NCBI RefSeq assembly: GCF_013868415.1
Contig: NZ_JACEMT010000043.1
Location: forward strand, 62,001-126,000
Direction of reading: 5' to 3'
Length of the DNA: 64,000 bases
DNA from: Marinobacterium marinum
GTDB taxonomy: Bacteria > Pseudomonadota > Gammaproteobacteria > Pseudomonadales > Balneatricaceae
Shown: piece by piece, positions 26,587-35,958 of the stretch
Position numbering within the stretch: position 1 is the stretch's first letter
Layout of the letters: the number at the start of each line of letters is the position of its first letter
Position numbers and translations under genes: made by a program
The notes under the pieces: model-generated
What the model saw: only the letters and a program-made list of their open reading frames with translations
Told to the model about the DNA's origin: nothing
Databases searched by the model: none

Positions 26587-28716
26587 TCAGGCTTTTTCTG
26601 TAGCCTCTCTGGATGTGTCGGCCGGCGTGTCCGGTCCGGCGTCCATATCGGCATCGTTTGAAGGATCGGGTTCTTCCGGCTTGATCAGGTCATCATCATG
26701 CTCTTCCATTTGCCAGGGCAGGATACCGGGCGAGGTGTGCAGGAAGTGCAGATATTTTTCGAACTGGTCGAGAATATCGCTGATAATGTCTTGTTGATCA
26801 TAGCCGTAGACATCATATGCCTGACCGCCACGGCGCAGGAACACTTCCGCGCGGTAGTAATGCTCGTCGTCGTCGGGATCACGGTCCATTTCCGGGTAGG
26901 CGAAGGCGGGCATGGCATAGCCGCGCAGCCGAATTTCATAGATAAACTCCAACTCCCCCGGCTTGATGACATCAATATGGGCTCGCCAGTTGTGTTCATC
27001 GAATGTAACTTCGGCTGGCCATCCTTTTTCTTCCAGCTCCTGTTTGACACGTTCCATACTGGTATAGGCGCGGGTATGGATGAAGGCTTCCACATCGGAC
27101 TTGCTGGGAAAATCGACCAGTGAAGCCAGTCGTTTTTTCCAGAAACCGGGGCCCTGCTTGCCGTTGCCACTTTGACGGTGGGACTGCATATGACTCTGCA
27201 AGCTGGCTTCATGATGCTGTTCGATCACCAGCGCTCGCCACATGCCGACCATGGCGATCAGCATGATCACGGCGAAGGGCAGTGCACTGACAATCGATGC
27301 GGTTTGCAGTGCTCCCAAGCCACCGGCCAACAGCAGCGCAGCCGCGACTACGCCTTCGGTCGTTGCCCAGAATACACGCTGCCAGACCGGTGTATCCAGA
27401 GCGCCGCCCGATGCCAGCGAATCAATGACCAGAGAACCGGAGTCTGATGATGTCACGAAGAAGGTGATGATCAGTATGACGGTAACAAAGGATATAAATG
27501 AGGTCAGCGGCAGGCGTTCAAACAGTTTAAACAACGCGATGGCATGGTCGTCCTGTACCTCCTGAATCAGCTGGGTATAGCCTTCCACCATGATCATGTG
27601 GAGTGCTGTATCACCGAACACCGAGAACCAGAGAAAGGTGAAAATGGTGGGTACCAGCATGACGCCAACAACGAACTGGCGGATGGTTCGCCCGCGGCTG
27701 ATCTTGGCAATGAACAGGCCGACAAAGGGGGCCCAGGCGATGGTCCAGCCGAAGATGAACAGTGTCCAGTTACCGATCCAGTCACTGGATGTATATGCCT
27801 GCAGGCTGAACGTACGCTCGACGATATTGCTCAGGTAGCTGCCGGTGTTCTCGACAAAGGTCTCCAGAATGAAGATGGTCGGGCCCACCAGGAACACGAA
27901 CACCATCAAGGCAATGGCCAATCCGATATTGATCATGGACAGGCGTTTCACGCCCTTGTCCATCCCGGCAGCAACCGAGAAAATGGCCAGTCCCGTGATG
28001 ATGGCGATGGCAATGACCTGAAAGGTTATGCTGACTGGAATGGACGGGAACAGGTAGTGTACCCCGGCATTGATTTGTGCAACCGACAGGCCCAGTGTTG
28101 TAGCGATGCCGAACAGGGTACCGAGGATGGCAAAGGTATCGACGGTATGGCCCATCCAGCCATGGATATGGTCACCGATCAATGGGTACAGCGTCGAGCG
28201 CATGGCCAGAGGGAGCCCGTGGCGGAACGCAAAGTAGGCCAGAGACAGGCCGACAAGGCCGTAAATGGCCCAAATATGAAATCCCCAATGGAAATAGGCG
28301 ATTTGCATGGCCTGTTTGGCAGCATTGATGGTTTCGGGGGCGCCTGCCGGTGGTGAAGCGTAGTGCAGAACGGGTTCGGCAACACCGAAGAACAGCAAGG
28401 CAATACCGTATCCGGCCGAAAAGAGCATGGCAAACCATGATTTGAAATCGTATTCGGGCTCGGCATGATCGGGGCCCAGTTTGGTGTTACCCCAACTGCT
28501 GAATGCGACACTGACGATGAAAATCAAAAAGATCGCGACAGCGAGCATATAGAACCAGCCGAAGCTGGTGGTGACATAGTTCAGAGTATCGGCGAACACT
28601 TCACCGGCGAGTTTGGGATTGCTGATGGTGCCGATAACCATCAGGGCGATGACGAGAACGGCCGGTAAGAAAACCGGCACCAGAATGGTCGAGCTCCATT
28701 TCTGTTGTTGTTGCAT
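26587..28716 (-). CDS. betT: BCCT-family choline/betaine transporter (BetT-like)
   Basis: 709 aa with twelve or so membrane segments. The BCCT core includes YFHWGFHIWAIYGLVGLSLA and the tryptophan-rich FGWTIAWAPFVGLFIAKISRG. A soluble C-terminal extension of about 180 residues, with the YDVYGYDQQDIISDILDQFE segment and an acidic Asp/Pro/Glu-rich end, is typical of BetT and is linked to osmotic activation in that family. It imports choline or betaine with H+ or Na+. No betIBA genes are nearby. AAGGA precedes the ATG. Confidence 0.9.
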   Translation of the reverse strand: MQQQQKWSSTILVPVFLPAVLVIALMVIGTISNPKLAGEVFADTLNYVTTSFGWFYMLAVAIFLIFIVSVAFSSWGNTKLGPDHAEPEYDFKSWFAMLFSAGYGIALLFFGVAEPVLHYASPPAGAPETINAAKQAMQIAYFHWGFHIWAIYGLVGLSLAYFAFRHGLPLAMRSTLYPLIGDHIHGWMGHTVDTFAILGTLFGIATTLGLSVAQINAGVHYLFPSIPVSITFQVIAIAIITGLAIFSVAAGMDKGVKRLSMINIGLAIALMVFVFLVGPTIFILETFVENTGSYLSNIVERTFSLQAYTSSDWIGNWTLFIFGWTIAWAPFVGLFIAKISRGRTIRQFVVGVMLVPTIFTFLWFSVFGDTALHMIMVEGYTQLIQEVQDDHAIALFKLFERLPLTSFISFVTVILIITFFVTSSDSGSLVIDSLASGGALDTPVWQRVFWATTEGVVAAALLLAGGLGALQTASIVSALPFAVIMLIAMVGMWRALVIEQHHEASLQSHMQSHRQSGNGKQGPGFWKKRLASLVDFPSKSDVEAFIHTRAYTSMERVKQELEEKGWPAEVTFDEHNWRAHIDVIKPGELEFIYEIRLRGYAMPAFAYPEMDRDPDDDEHYYRAEVFLRRGGQAYDVYGYDQQDIISDILDQFEKYLHFLHTSPGILPWQMEEHDDDLIKPEEPDPSNDADMDAGPDTPADTSREATEKA

Positions 28717-29016
28717 GTTATATCCTTGTTACATTGCGAGTAATCGGGTGGGCGTAGGTCCTATATCAATATCCTGCAGTTGAACGATGGCGCGGCATGC
28801 TATGTGATGCCCTGGAACGTGAAACGCCGGGAAATATGTGTGCCACTGCCTGATGTGTCACAGAGGCAACTTCGGCGATCACAGGGCCCGATGATAAAGG
28901 GATTTTGGGCCGGCTTCCAATGCCGGGCAGGTATTCCCCGCTTATGCGGGTGGCTGGCACGCGCGGGAATGGATGTTGTCCAGGAGGGATGTACGCCGGT
29001 TTTTCCGGTCGGGAAA
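28717..29016. other. 300-bp intergenic region, BCCT promoter side
   Basis: Upstream of the transporter and past the LysR stop. A small hairpin CCCCGC-TTAT-GCGGG (28936-28950) is the only structure seen. No gene recognised. Confidence 0.5.
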
Positions 29017-29961
29017 CTACACCAGACAGCCGCGCCAGTGTCCCTTATCGTTTTCCTGGCGAGTAATGGTGCGGATGTGTGTCATGATGACGGCCATTGC
29101 ATTGGTGAGTGGTTTGTCGATTGAAGAGACCAGAAAAACATCCCGGTAGAGAGCCGGTTGGATAATGTCCAGAGCGTTAACCTCACCGTTTTTTTCCAGG
29201 TGGAAAAAGGACGAAGAGGGTGTGATCAGCATGCCGTGCCCTTCTGTGACATACCTGAGAGTGGTCATCAGCTGGCCATAGGGACGGCGTTTGTGCAGAA
29301 AACAACCGGTTTCCTTTTCATATTGTTCGATCATGTAGCCCAGCGAATCCGTCCGCTCGGTCACCATGACCTCGTACTGCTTAAGCTCAGAAAACCGAAT
29401 GTTTCCTTGCCGGATGTGTGTTTCATCAAAAGGGAAAAAGCGTCGATTACCCATCAGCAGATAAATATTTTCCCTGAAAAATTTTTCATATCGAATATTC
29501 TTGCTGTCACTTTCATCATATGACGACACGGCCAGATCAATATCACCGGATTTCATCATCTTGATCAGATCAGAGGAATACCCGGTATAAATGCTGAGTT
29601 CGATATCGGGATACTGCCGTTCGATCAGGGTGACCAGCGGAACCGCAAGAATATTGCAGATCGGTTGAGTAAAACCAAGAGTCACCTTGCCGGATGGTGC
29701 GGCGGTGGATTGGTGCAGCTCGCTTTGCGCCTGATCCAGTTGGCGCAGAATGGAGCGGGCATGAGCCAGAAAGCGCTCCCCATTTTCGGTCAGGCATACC
29801 CCTCGCACATCGCGATTAAAAAGGGTTGTTTTCAGTTCATGCTCCAGCACGGAGATCTGCTGACTTATACTGGGTTGGGATATGTCCAGCTCCCTGGCAG
29901 CCGCAGCGATACTGCCCAGTTCGGCGGATTTTACAAAATAGGTGAGCTGTTTCGTGTTCAT
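29017..29961 (-). CDS. LysR-family regulator (Nac/Cbl-like)
   Basis: 314 aa. The N-terminal winged helix reads LTYFVKSAELGSIAAAAREL then ISQPSISQQISVLEHEL. The effector domain starts near KVTLGFTQPICNILAVPLV. It resembles the Nac-type subgroup in the N-terminus. It is divergent from a class II aldolase and TRAP receptor gene pair, and a 17-bp palindrome lies in the shared promoter region, so it most likely controls them. The inducer is unknown. Confidence 0.92.
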   Translation of the reverse strand: MNTKQLTYFVKSAELGSIAAAARELDISQPSISQQISVLEHELKTTLFNRDVRGVCLTENGERFLAHARSILRQLDQAQSELHQSTAAPSGKVTLGFTQPICNILAVPLVTLIERQYPDIELSIYTGYSSDLIKMMKSGDIDLAVSSYDESDSKNIRYEKFFRENIYLLMGNRRFFPFDETHIRQGNIRFSELKQYEVMVTERTDSLGYMIEQYEKETGCFLHKRRPYGQLMTTLRYVTEGHGMLITPSSSFFHLEKNGEVNALDIIQPALYRDVFLVSSIDKPLTNAMAVIMTHIRTITRQENDKGHWRGCLV

Positions 29962-29974
29962 GAATCGGGGTGCC

Positions 29975-29991
29975 TATAGGCATTGCCTATA
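29975..29991. promoter_or_regulatory. 17-bp LysR-type palindrome
   Basis: TATAGGCATTGCCTATA is a perfect inverted repeat around one central base and fits the T-N11-A rule for LysR regulators. Its edge lies 13 bases from the lysR start and about 84 from the aldolase start. A related GGCTAT half-site follows at 29994. Confidence 0.65.
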
Positions 29992-30074
29992 GTGGCTATG
30001 CCTGATTCTTTGTTTTCTCTGCTGTGCCCTTTTCCTATGCTGGTGGCGGCATAAAAATAACGGGAAAAGACCTC

Positions 30075-30845
30075 ATGAAAAAACAGGATTATTATTTTGA
30101 TCGCCCTCTGAAATACAGTGCGGAAGAATGGAAGGCGAGACAGGATTTGGCCTGTATGTACCGCATTTTCGATCATCTCAACTGGGATGAATCTATCTAT
30201 AATCATATATCATTGCGTGTTCCTGGAGAACCCGATCACTTTCTGATCAACCCGTTTGGTCTGCATTACAGTGAGGTGCGGGCCTCCAATCTGGTCAAGA
30301 TCGATATAGACGGCAATATCGTGGGTGATTCTGACTGGCCGATTAATCCGGCTGGATTTACGTTTCACAGCGCTATTCATCAGCATGTGCCGGATGGCCA
30401 TTGTATTATGCACGTGCATACAACGCCGACATTGGCTGTTTGCTGTTTGGAAGAAGGGCTTTCATTCACGAATTTCTATTCGGCGCAGTTGTATAACCAG
30501 ATTGCCTATCATGACTTTGAAGGCATCACGGTACGCATGGATGAGGGTGACCGCATTGTGGCGAGTAGCGAGGGCAAGAAGGTCCTGTTGTTGAAAAACC
30601 ATGGTCCGGTTATTATCGGGGCCGATTTGCCACAGGCATTTTCTTTGATGTGGTTGTTGAACCGTGCCTGTGAAGTGCAATTGGCGTCCATGTCGATGGG
30701 GAAAACGCTTGCCATCCCTGAGTCGGTATTGGAACGTTGTGCACGTGACACACCCTTGTTTAACCCGAAATACGGTTCAGGTCGTGATGCGGTCGCAGCG
30801 CTTGAACGTTTGATTGAAAAGAAAGACCCGTCCTATAAATATTAA
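30075..30845 (+). CDS. Class II aldolase/adducin-family protein
   Basis: 256 aa. The fold markers are YNHISLRVP near residue 45, IMHVHTTPT with the metal-binding His-x-His, and LLKNHGPVIIG with the third histidine. The family includes fuculose-phosphate aldolase, decarboxylases and dehydratases acting on sugar or hydroxy acids; this one is near the subgroup annotated only as class II aldolase. ATG 30075 is chosen because GGGA lies upstream and the family start follows. Its neighbour, a TRAP solute receptor, is 13 bp away, so the substrate is probably an imported organic acid. Confidence 0.87.
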   Translation: MKKQDYYFDRPLKYSAEEWKARQDLACMYRIFDHLNWDESIYNHISLRVPGEPDHFLINPFGLHYSEVRASNLVKIDIDGNIVGDSDWPINPAGFTFHSAIHQHVPDGHCIMHVHTTPTLAVCCLEEGLSFTNFYSAQLYNQIAYHDFEGITVRMDEGDRIVASSEGKKVLLLKNHGPVIIGADLPQAFSLMWLLNRACEVQLASMSMGKTLAIPESVLERCARDTPLFNPKYGSGRDAVAALERLIEKKDPSYKY

Positions 30846-30858
30846 AAAGGTTCTTACA

Positions 30859-31881
30859 ATGAATATAATAAAAACGATAGCCTGTTTCTGTGCGTTGTTA
30901 ATCCCGACACTGGCATACTCTCAAACCACATTGCGGGTGGCGACATGGCTGCCGCCCACGAGTGGGCAGAATGATGTGGTCTGGCCGACCTGGGCCAAGT
31001 GGGTTGAAGACGCCACTGAAGGTCGTGTCAAAATTGAGCTTGAGTATGGCTCTGGTCATCCCAAGTCCATGTTCGGCATGGTGGAAGATGGCGTGGCTGA
31101 TGTGAGCTTTGGTGTCAACGGATATCTGCCGGGGCGCTTCAAGCTGCCTGCAGTGGTTGAGATCCCGGCTGAAACATCTGATCCGGAAGCGCTTTCGGTT
31201 GCCTTGTGGCGGGTGTATCTGCAGCATTTCGAGAGTGCCGGAGAGTTTGATGGCTTGAAAGTACTGGGCATGTTCGTGCACGGTCCGGGCCAGCTGTTCA
31301 CAACATTTGAAGTCAATGACCTGGCCGATATCCAGAACAAGAAAATCCGTACCGGTGGTGGTGTTGTCAACGATCTGGCGACGCGGTTGGGTGTGGTCCC
31401 TGTTTTTGCGCCGGTGACCAAGGTATATGAAATGATGCAGCAGGGCGTCATTGATGGGGTATTCCTGCCGACTCAGGAGTTGAAATATTCACGTTTGAAT
31501 GAAGTCGTGACGGATGTGACGCTGTTTCCGTCCGGCATGTATACCACTGCCTTCACCATTTTCATGAACCCGGACGTGTTTGACGATCTGTCAGTGGCGG
31601 ATCAGCAGGCCATTATGTCGGTTTCAGGAGAGAAACTGTCGGCACTGGCCGGACGCAGCTGGGGAGCATCTGATGCGCAGGGCCTGGATGCAGCCAAGGA
31701 ACTTGGGGTTCGAATCAAAACCCTGTCTGTGGATGATCCGATCACGATTGCCTTTGGCGAGAAGGTGAAGGGAATGCATGCGGACTGGATTGCCAGTGTG
31801 GCTGATCGCCCCATTGATGCACAGGCCGCTCTTGATGACCTGATGCGGATTGCGCGGGAGTATGCCGCCGCGCAGGATTGA
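30859..31881 (+). CDS. TRAP transporter solute receptor (DctP family), without membrane partners
   Basis: 340 aa with a signal peptide ending at LAYS. The mature start TTLRVATWLPPTSGQNDVVW and the TGGGVVNDLATRLGVVPVF segment, which bears the family's carboxylate-binding arginine region (KIRTGGG), mark a DctP-type periplasmic receptor. AAAAAGG lies eight bases before the ATG. No dctQ or dctM gene follows: a terminator comes next. It must work with membrane subunits encoded elsewhere, or the locus is incomplete. The ligand is probably a carboxylate handled by the adjacent aldolase-family enzyme. Confidence 0.9.
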   Translation: MNIIKTIACFCALLIPTLAYSQTTLRVATWLPPTSGQNDVVWPTWAKWVEDATEGRVKIELEYGSGHPKSMFGMVEDGVADVSFGVNGYLPGRFKLPAVVEIPAETSDPEALSVALWRVYLQHFESAGEFDGLKVLGMFVHGPGQLFTTFEVNDLADIQNKKIRTGGGVVNDLATRLGVVPVFAPVTKVYEMMQQGVIDGVFLPTQELKYSRLNEVVTDVTLFPSGMYTTAFTIFMNPDVFDDLSVADQQAIMSVSGEKLSALAGRSWGASDAQGLDAAKELGVRIKTLSVDDPITIAFGEKVKGMHADWIASVADRPIDAQAALDDLMRIAREYAAAQD

Positions 31882-31895
31882 TTTCGATGCATTTA

Positions 31896-31920
31896 AAGGC
31901 CCTTGCCTGGCAAGGGCCTT
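31896..31920. terminator. Bidirectional hairpin between TRAP receptor and TonB receptor genes
   Basis: AAGGCCCTTGCC (31896-31907) pairs with GGCAAGGGCCTT (31909-31920). The genes on both sides converge here. Confidence 0.75.
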
Positions 31921-31937
31921 GTTGCATTGAGGGTCGA

Positions 31938-34184
31938 TCAGAATTTCATATTAATGCCGACGTAGGCGGAGCGCCCCATGCCGGGTACGGCAATGCCCCA
32001 GGGAATGCCATTCATGGACATTGTACGTCCCTGACCAGTGTAGACACCGCCGGTTGGCAGATCATAATTGCGGTCAAACAGGTTTTCGATACCGAAGTCC
32101 AGCCGAGTCTGTTTCCAGCTGTGGCTGGCACGCAGATTGATAAGACTGTATCCGGCGGTTTTCAATTCATTGCGGATGTCCGATGTATCGTCCTTGTCAT
32201 CGACGACGATCCATTCCAGCCCATTCTCCCAGCCACCCGTCTGATGGGTCAGGGTGAAACGGCCGTTCAGCGGCATGATGTTGTACAAGTCACTTCCTGT
32301 CGTGCGATTTTTGCCATCCGTGTAGTTGATCACGCCTTCCAGTCCCCAGACTCCCCATGGGCTTTGGCCCAGTGGCATGTGCATGGCCAGATCAATACCG
32401 TACAGGCGTGCATTCTGGTTAGTGTATTGCAGGACGTTGAATTGATCGCTGCCCCAGCTTGTCGTCTTCACGGCGTCGATGTAATCGTTGACTCGAGTGT
32501 AGAAAGGTGTTGCCTTGAGAGTCCAGCTGCGGTCTGTTGCATGCCAGTCAAGGGTGGCCGACGCGGTGTAGGCAACTTCGGGGTCCAGGTTGATATCACC
32601 GACATAACCATTGCCATCGCCGACAAAGTTGTTCATGGTCGCGGCCATTGGCCAGCTTGACCAGGTATAACGCTCATACAGGTTGGGTGAGCGCACCTTG
32701 CGGGCCAGACCCAATTCGATATCCAGACTGTCGCTATGCCGATAGCGTGCAAGAGCGCTGATATCGATGTTGTGGTCGGTATGGGTACGGTCGCTGGCGT
32801 TGAAAGCGGCAGACTCGCTGCCCTGGTTGGCCATCAGGCTGTAGCCATGAACATCATCGGCATCCATAGAGACCTGTTCGTAACGGATACCGACCAGTGT
32901 CAGCCAGTGCTTATCCAACCGAGACTCCAGTTCGGAAAACAGGGCGATGCGGTCACGCTGGCCGTTGTTGATGTTCTGGAAGGTATCTGGCCCCATGCCG
33001 CCGCCCGAGGCCGTCCAGTAATCGTCCAGGCGGAAGTGTTGATATTCGGCGCCCGTGCGCATCAGGTGCTCGGTGCCGAAATTGATGTCCGCCTTAATGG
33101 TTAATCCCGTATTACGGCTTTCCGAGTACATCGGCATGCCGGCGGCGCAGGTGTTGGCACGGCCATCGACCATGAAACCGATGGGGCTGCAGGGGTTGCC
33201 AGGGCCCGAGAGCGCGCCGTACCAGTAGCGTTTGTCATCACCAAAGTCCATGAAATGGTCAACCTGCTCATGGTAGACGCGAGTTTCCAGCATCCCCCAG
33301 TCGAAACGCCGGGTCCAGGCCAGGTTAAGAGATTGTTGTTCGTTCTCCAGCAGATCCATGCGTTGGTTCGGGTACAGCTGCTCGGGCATGTTCTGATAAC
33401 TGAGTTGGGCTTCCAGCAGATCGTCACCGGACTTGAATGCCAGGCCCAGCGTATGATTTTGGGTTTCATACGCGGTGGAACCGACTTCATCCAGTGGCAG
33501 GCTGTGTCCGGGGCGGCCTGTTTCCATGACCGTTTTGAAATTGCCGCCTGCCGTGTAGTTATCAGCGGAACTCCAAGCGCCGCTGTAGCGCAGGCTGAAA
33601 TCCTCGGTGGCATGCGTAGCCGACAGGTTTCCGCCCATGGCCTTGTTGTTACTGCGGTAGAAAGCACCGATTTCACCTGTGGTCAGGTGGCCTTCGCCGG
33701 TACGCGCAAATTCAGGTTCAGGTCGGTCGGCAACAATGGTGCCGCCGATACTGTCGCCCCCTACGCTTACGGGGGTGATGCCGGCAAAGACCTTAAGCTG
33801 TCCGATATTGCTTGGCTCAATGTAGGACAGAGGCGGGTTCATGTGGTTTGGACAGGCGGCAATCAGGTCCATGCCATCCACCTTGATGCGCAGCCGATCG
33901 TCGGCCAAGCCATGGATTACCGGGAGGCTGGACACGCCACCTGCTCCATTCAGACTGACCCCAGGCACATTGCGCAATAGACTGGCGCTGTCATTGGTGG
34001 CGGTACGCAGCTGTTTCAATGCCGGAGGGGGAACCATGAGCGCATTGTCCGCCGGACCGCGTTCAAGAATACCTTCTACAATGAGTGAAGAGGTTTGTGC
34101 ACTGACGGACTGTGTCAAAGTGATACAGGCCACGGCGGCTGAAAGCAGGCCCGGTCGGAAGGCGGGCAGCGTTATTGTATTCAT
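31938..34184 (-). CDS. oprC: TonB-dependent copper receptor (OprC/NosA-like)
   Basis: 748 aa with a signal peptide ending at SVSAQ. The plug domain carries GMDLIAACPNHMNPPLSYIE: Cys111 and Met115 form the C-x-x-x-M motif that binds copper in Pseudomonas OprC (family knowledge). IKVFAGITPVSVGGD-type plug sequences and a C-terminal strand ending in Phe (YVGINMKF) follow. It would bring copper, or a copper chelate, across the outer membrane using TonB energy. AGGAGC precedes the ATG at 34184. No other copper gene is adjacent; the Met-rich CpxP/Spy-like gene is 15 kb away. Confidence 0.9.
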   Translation of the reverse strand: MNTITLPAFRPGLLSAAVACITLTQSVSAQTSSLIVEGILERGPADNALMVPPPALKQLRTATNDSASLLRNVPGVSLNGAGGVSSLPVIHGLADDRLRIKVDGMDLIAACPNHMNPPLSYIEPSNIGQLKVFAGITPVSVGGDSIGGTIVADRPEPEFARTGEGHLTTGEIGAFYRSNNKAMGGNLSATHATEDFSLRYSGAWSSADNYTAGGNFKTVMETGRPGHSLPLDEVGSTAYETQNHTLGLAFKSGDDLLEAQLSYQNMPEQLYPNQRMDLLENEQQSLNLAWTRRFDWGMLETRVYHEQVDHFMDFGDDKRYWYGALSGPGNPCSPIGFMVDGRANTCAAGMPMYSESRNTGLTIKADINFGTEHLMRTGAEYQHFRLDDYWTASGGGMGPDTFQNINNGQRDRIALFSELESRLDKHWLTLVGIRYEQVSMDADDVHGYSLMANQGSESAAFNASDRTHTDHNIDISALARYRHSDSLDIELGLARKVRSPNLYERYTWSSWPMAATMNNFVGDGNGYVGDINLDPEVAYTASATLDWHATDRSWTLKATPFYTRVNDYIDAVKTTSWGSDQFNVLQYTNQNARLYGIDLAMHMPLGQSPWGVWGLEGVINYTDGKNRTTGSDLYNIMPLNGRFTLTHQTGGWENGLEWIVVDDKDDTSDIRNELKTAGYSLINLRASHSWKQTRLDFGIENLFDRNYDLPTGGVYTGQGRTMSMNGIPWGIAVPGMGRSAYVGINMKF

Positions 34185-34427
34185 CCAAGCTCCTGAATGT
34201 TCAGTAAAGTCCCTTTCGGCATATCGCTTTTCGGATGATCGTCTGGCGGCAGTGCCGGGCATCAATCGATATGCTGCAAGCGGGTTACAGGGGTGGCGGC
34301 ATTGTATGCAAATACAAACGGGCAGGGATGAGGCATAGTGTCGCAGCGCTTTGCTGGAACAGGCCGTGGCGGGTGAAAAGGAAAGGAGGGGGGGCGCGCC
34401 GGGACACCTCCCGACGCTATCCCGGTT

Positions 34428-35048
34428 TTACTGGCGCAGAGCGAGGTAGGCACCGGCTCCGGCCATGATCGAACCGGCGCTGCGGTTCAATCGCTTCATG
34501 GCACGTTCGGAGCGAAACAGCCCCCTTGCCTTGGCGGCAAAGGCTGCGATTGACATGATGCCGATCATCAGTGCGACCAATGTCAGTACAGAGGCCAGTA
34601 CGATGTCGCTGGCGGTCAGGATGCTCAGGTCCATGAACGTTGGCAAAAAGGCGATATAAAACAGGATAACCTTGGGATTCGAGGCGGAGATCAGGAACCC
34701 CTGCAGAAAGCTGGTGGCCATGCCGGAACGGCTGATTTTGCTGTCGCTCATGGCCTCTGCCGAAACCGGGGCTGTCCACATCTTGTAGCCCAGGTAAAAA
34801 AGGTAGGCGGCCCCGATAATGCGGATGGCGGTAAACAGCTCCGACCAGTGAGTGGCAATGGCTGCCAGTCCCAGACAGGCAGCTATCAGGTACAGAATGT
34901 CACTGAAAATCATGCCAAGAGCCAGCAACGTACAGCTGCCGGCACCATTAACCAGTGCGCGGGCCAGAATGGCAAAGACGCCGGGGCCAGGGGTAATACC
35001 GAAAACCAGTACGGCTAGAAAAAAAGAGAGTGCGCTTTCGACGGTCAT
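34428..35048 (-). CDS. LysE/RhtB-family amino-acid exporter
   Basis: 206 aa, the usual length. The FGITPGPGVFAILARAL segment near the N-terminus is the family signature, and FLQGFLISASNPKVILFYIA is the second conserved block. Five or six membrane segments are visible. Members export lysine, homoserine, threonine or similar compounds. Nothing nearby indicates the substrate. A gene-free stretch of about 240 bp separates it from the OprC-like gene. Confidence 0.92.
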   Translation of the reverse strand: MTVESALSFFLAVLVFGITPGPGVFAILARALVNGAGSCTLLALGMIFSDILYLIAACLGLAAIATHWSELFTAIRIIGAAYLFYLGYKMWTAPVSAEAMSDSKISRSGMATSFLQGFLISASNPKVILFYIAFLPTFMDLSILTASDIVLASVLTLVALMIGIMSIAAFAAKARGLFRSERAMKRLNRSAGSIMAGAGAYLALRQ

Positions 35049-35218
35049 TGGAATCCTTGGGGGCTGAGCAAAAGGACATTATGTGTCAACTGCCAGTATA
35101 AGGACAAACGGGCAAGTCGGCATTCCAAAATGTTGTGCAAGAGTATAACTTTTGCAAGGTTTGCTGACACAATTCATGCCGGAGCAGTCAGCCACGGCAA
35201 GTAACAAGGACGACATTC

Positions 35219-35950
35219 ATGTTACCTCAGACGGGAACAATCAAGGCCTGGAAAGGGGATCGCGGGTTTGGTTTCATCAAGCCTGATACGGACGGGGCGG
35301 ACCTGTTTGTACATATCAGGGATTTCGGCAGGCTTCCTGAGGCACCAAGAGTCGGGGACCGGGTGCGGTATCGGCCGACACAGGATGCACGGGGACGTTG
35401 GCGCGCGACCGATGTGAAAATGCAGAAGGTCCAGAGCCGAATAGGTCCGCCTGACAGGGGAAGACGCAACCCACTTGTATCCCGTTTGGCGGCGAAACGT
35501 CTACTGATTCCTTTGGCGTTGGTGTCGGTACTGACCGCACTGGTCGGCAAAACGATAGTCGAGCTTGAACCCGAACTCTCTGTCACTGCTGAACAGGCCG
35601 AACAGGCCCCGGCAACCCATGATCTGGAGCTGGCGCGGTTGTATGAAAACCGGCTCAGTGATGTCCAGGTACGAGGTGTGGGCGTGGTGGAACGAGTGTT
35701 GCCGGATGATCTGGAAGGCAGTCGACATCAGAAGTTCATTCTGAGATTGCAGAGCGGGCAGACGTTGCTGGTTGCGCATAATATCGACTTGGCCCCTCGT
35801 CTGACCGGGTTGGAAAAGGGTGATCAGGTGTCATTCAATGGCGAGTACGAGTGGACACGTCATGGCGGTGTCGTGCACTGGACGCATCATGACCCGGCTG
35901 GTCGTCATGAACATGGCTGGCTGAAGCACCGTGGGCGCACTTACCAGTAG
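35219..35950 (+). CDS. Cold-shock domain fused through a membrane segment to DUF3465
   Basis: 243 aa in three parts. Residues 1-70 form a cold-shock domain with RNP1-like KGDRGFGFIKP and RNP2-like DLFVHIRDF. A basic linker (RRNPLVSRLAAKR) leads to one hydrophobic helix LLIPLALVSVLTALVGK. Residues about 140-243 match DUF3465, an OB-fold-like domain with FILRLQSGQTLLVAHNID and WTHHDPAGRHEHGWLKHRG. The basic side suggests the cold-shock domain stays in the cytoplasm and DUF3465 faces the periplasm. AAGGA lies nine bases before the ATG. A role as a membrane-bound nucleic-acid binder is an inference. Confidence 0.82.
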   Translation: MLPQTGTIKAWKGDRGFGFIKPDTDGADLFVHIRDFGRLPEAPRVGDRVRYRPTQDARGRWRATDVKMQKVQSRIGPPDRGRRNPLVSRLAAKRLLIPLALVSVLTALVGKTIVELEPELSVTAEQAEQAPATHDLELARLYENRLSDVQVRGVGVVERVLPDDLEGSRHQKFILRLQSGQTLLVAHNIDLAPRLTGLEKGDQVSFNGEYEWTRHGGVVHWTHHDPAGRHEHGWLKHRGRTYQ

Positions 35951-35958
35951 GGTGTGCA

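Noticed and set aside
28930..28962. CRISPR type I-E repeat-like hairpin CCCCGC-TTAT-GCGGG
   Set aside because: It occurs once, without spacers, further repeats or cas genes.
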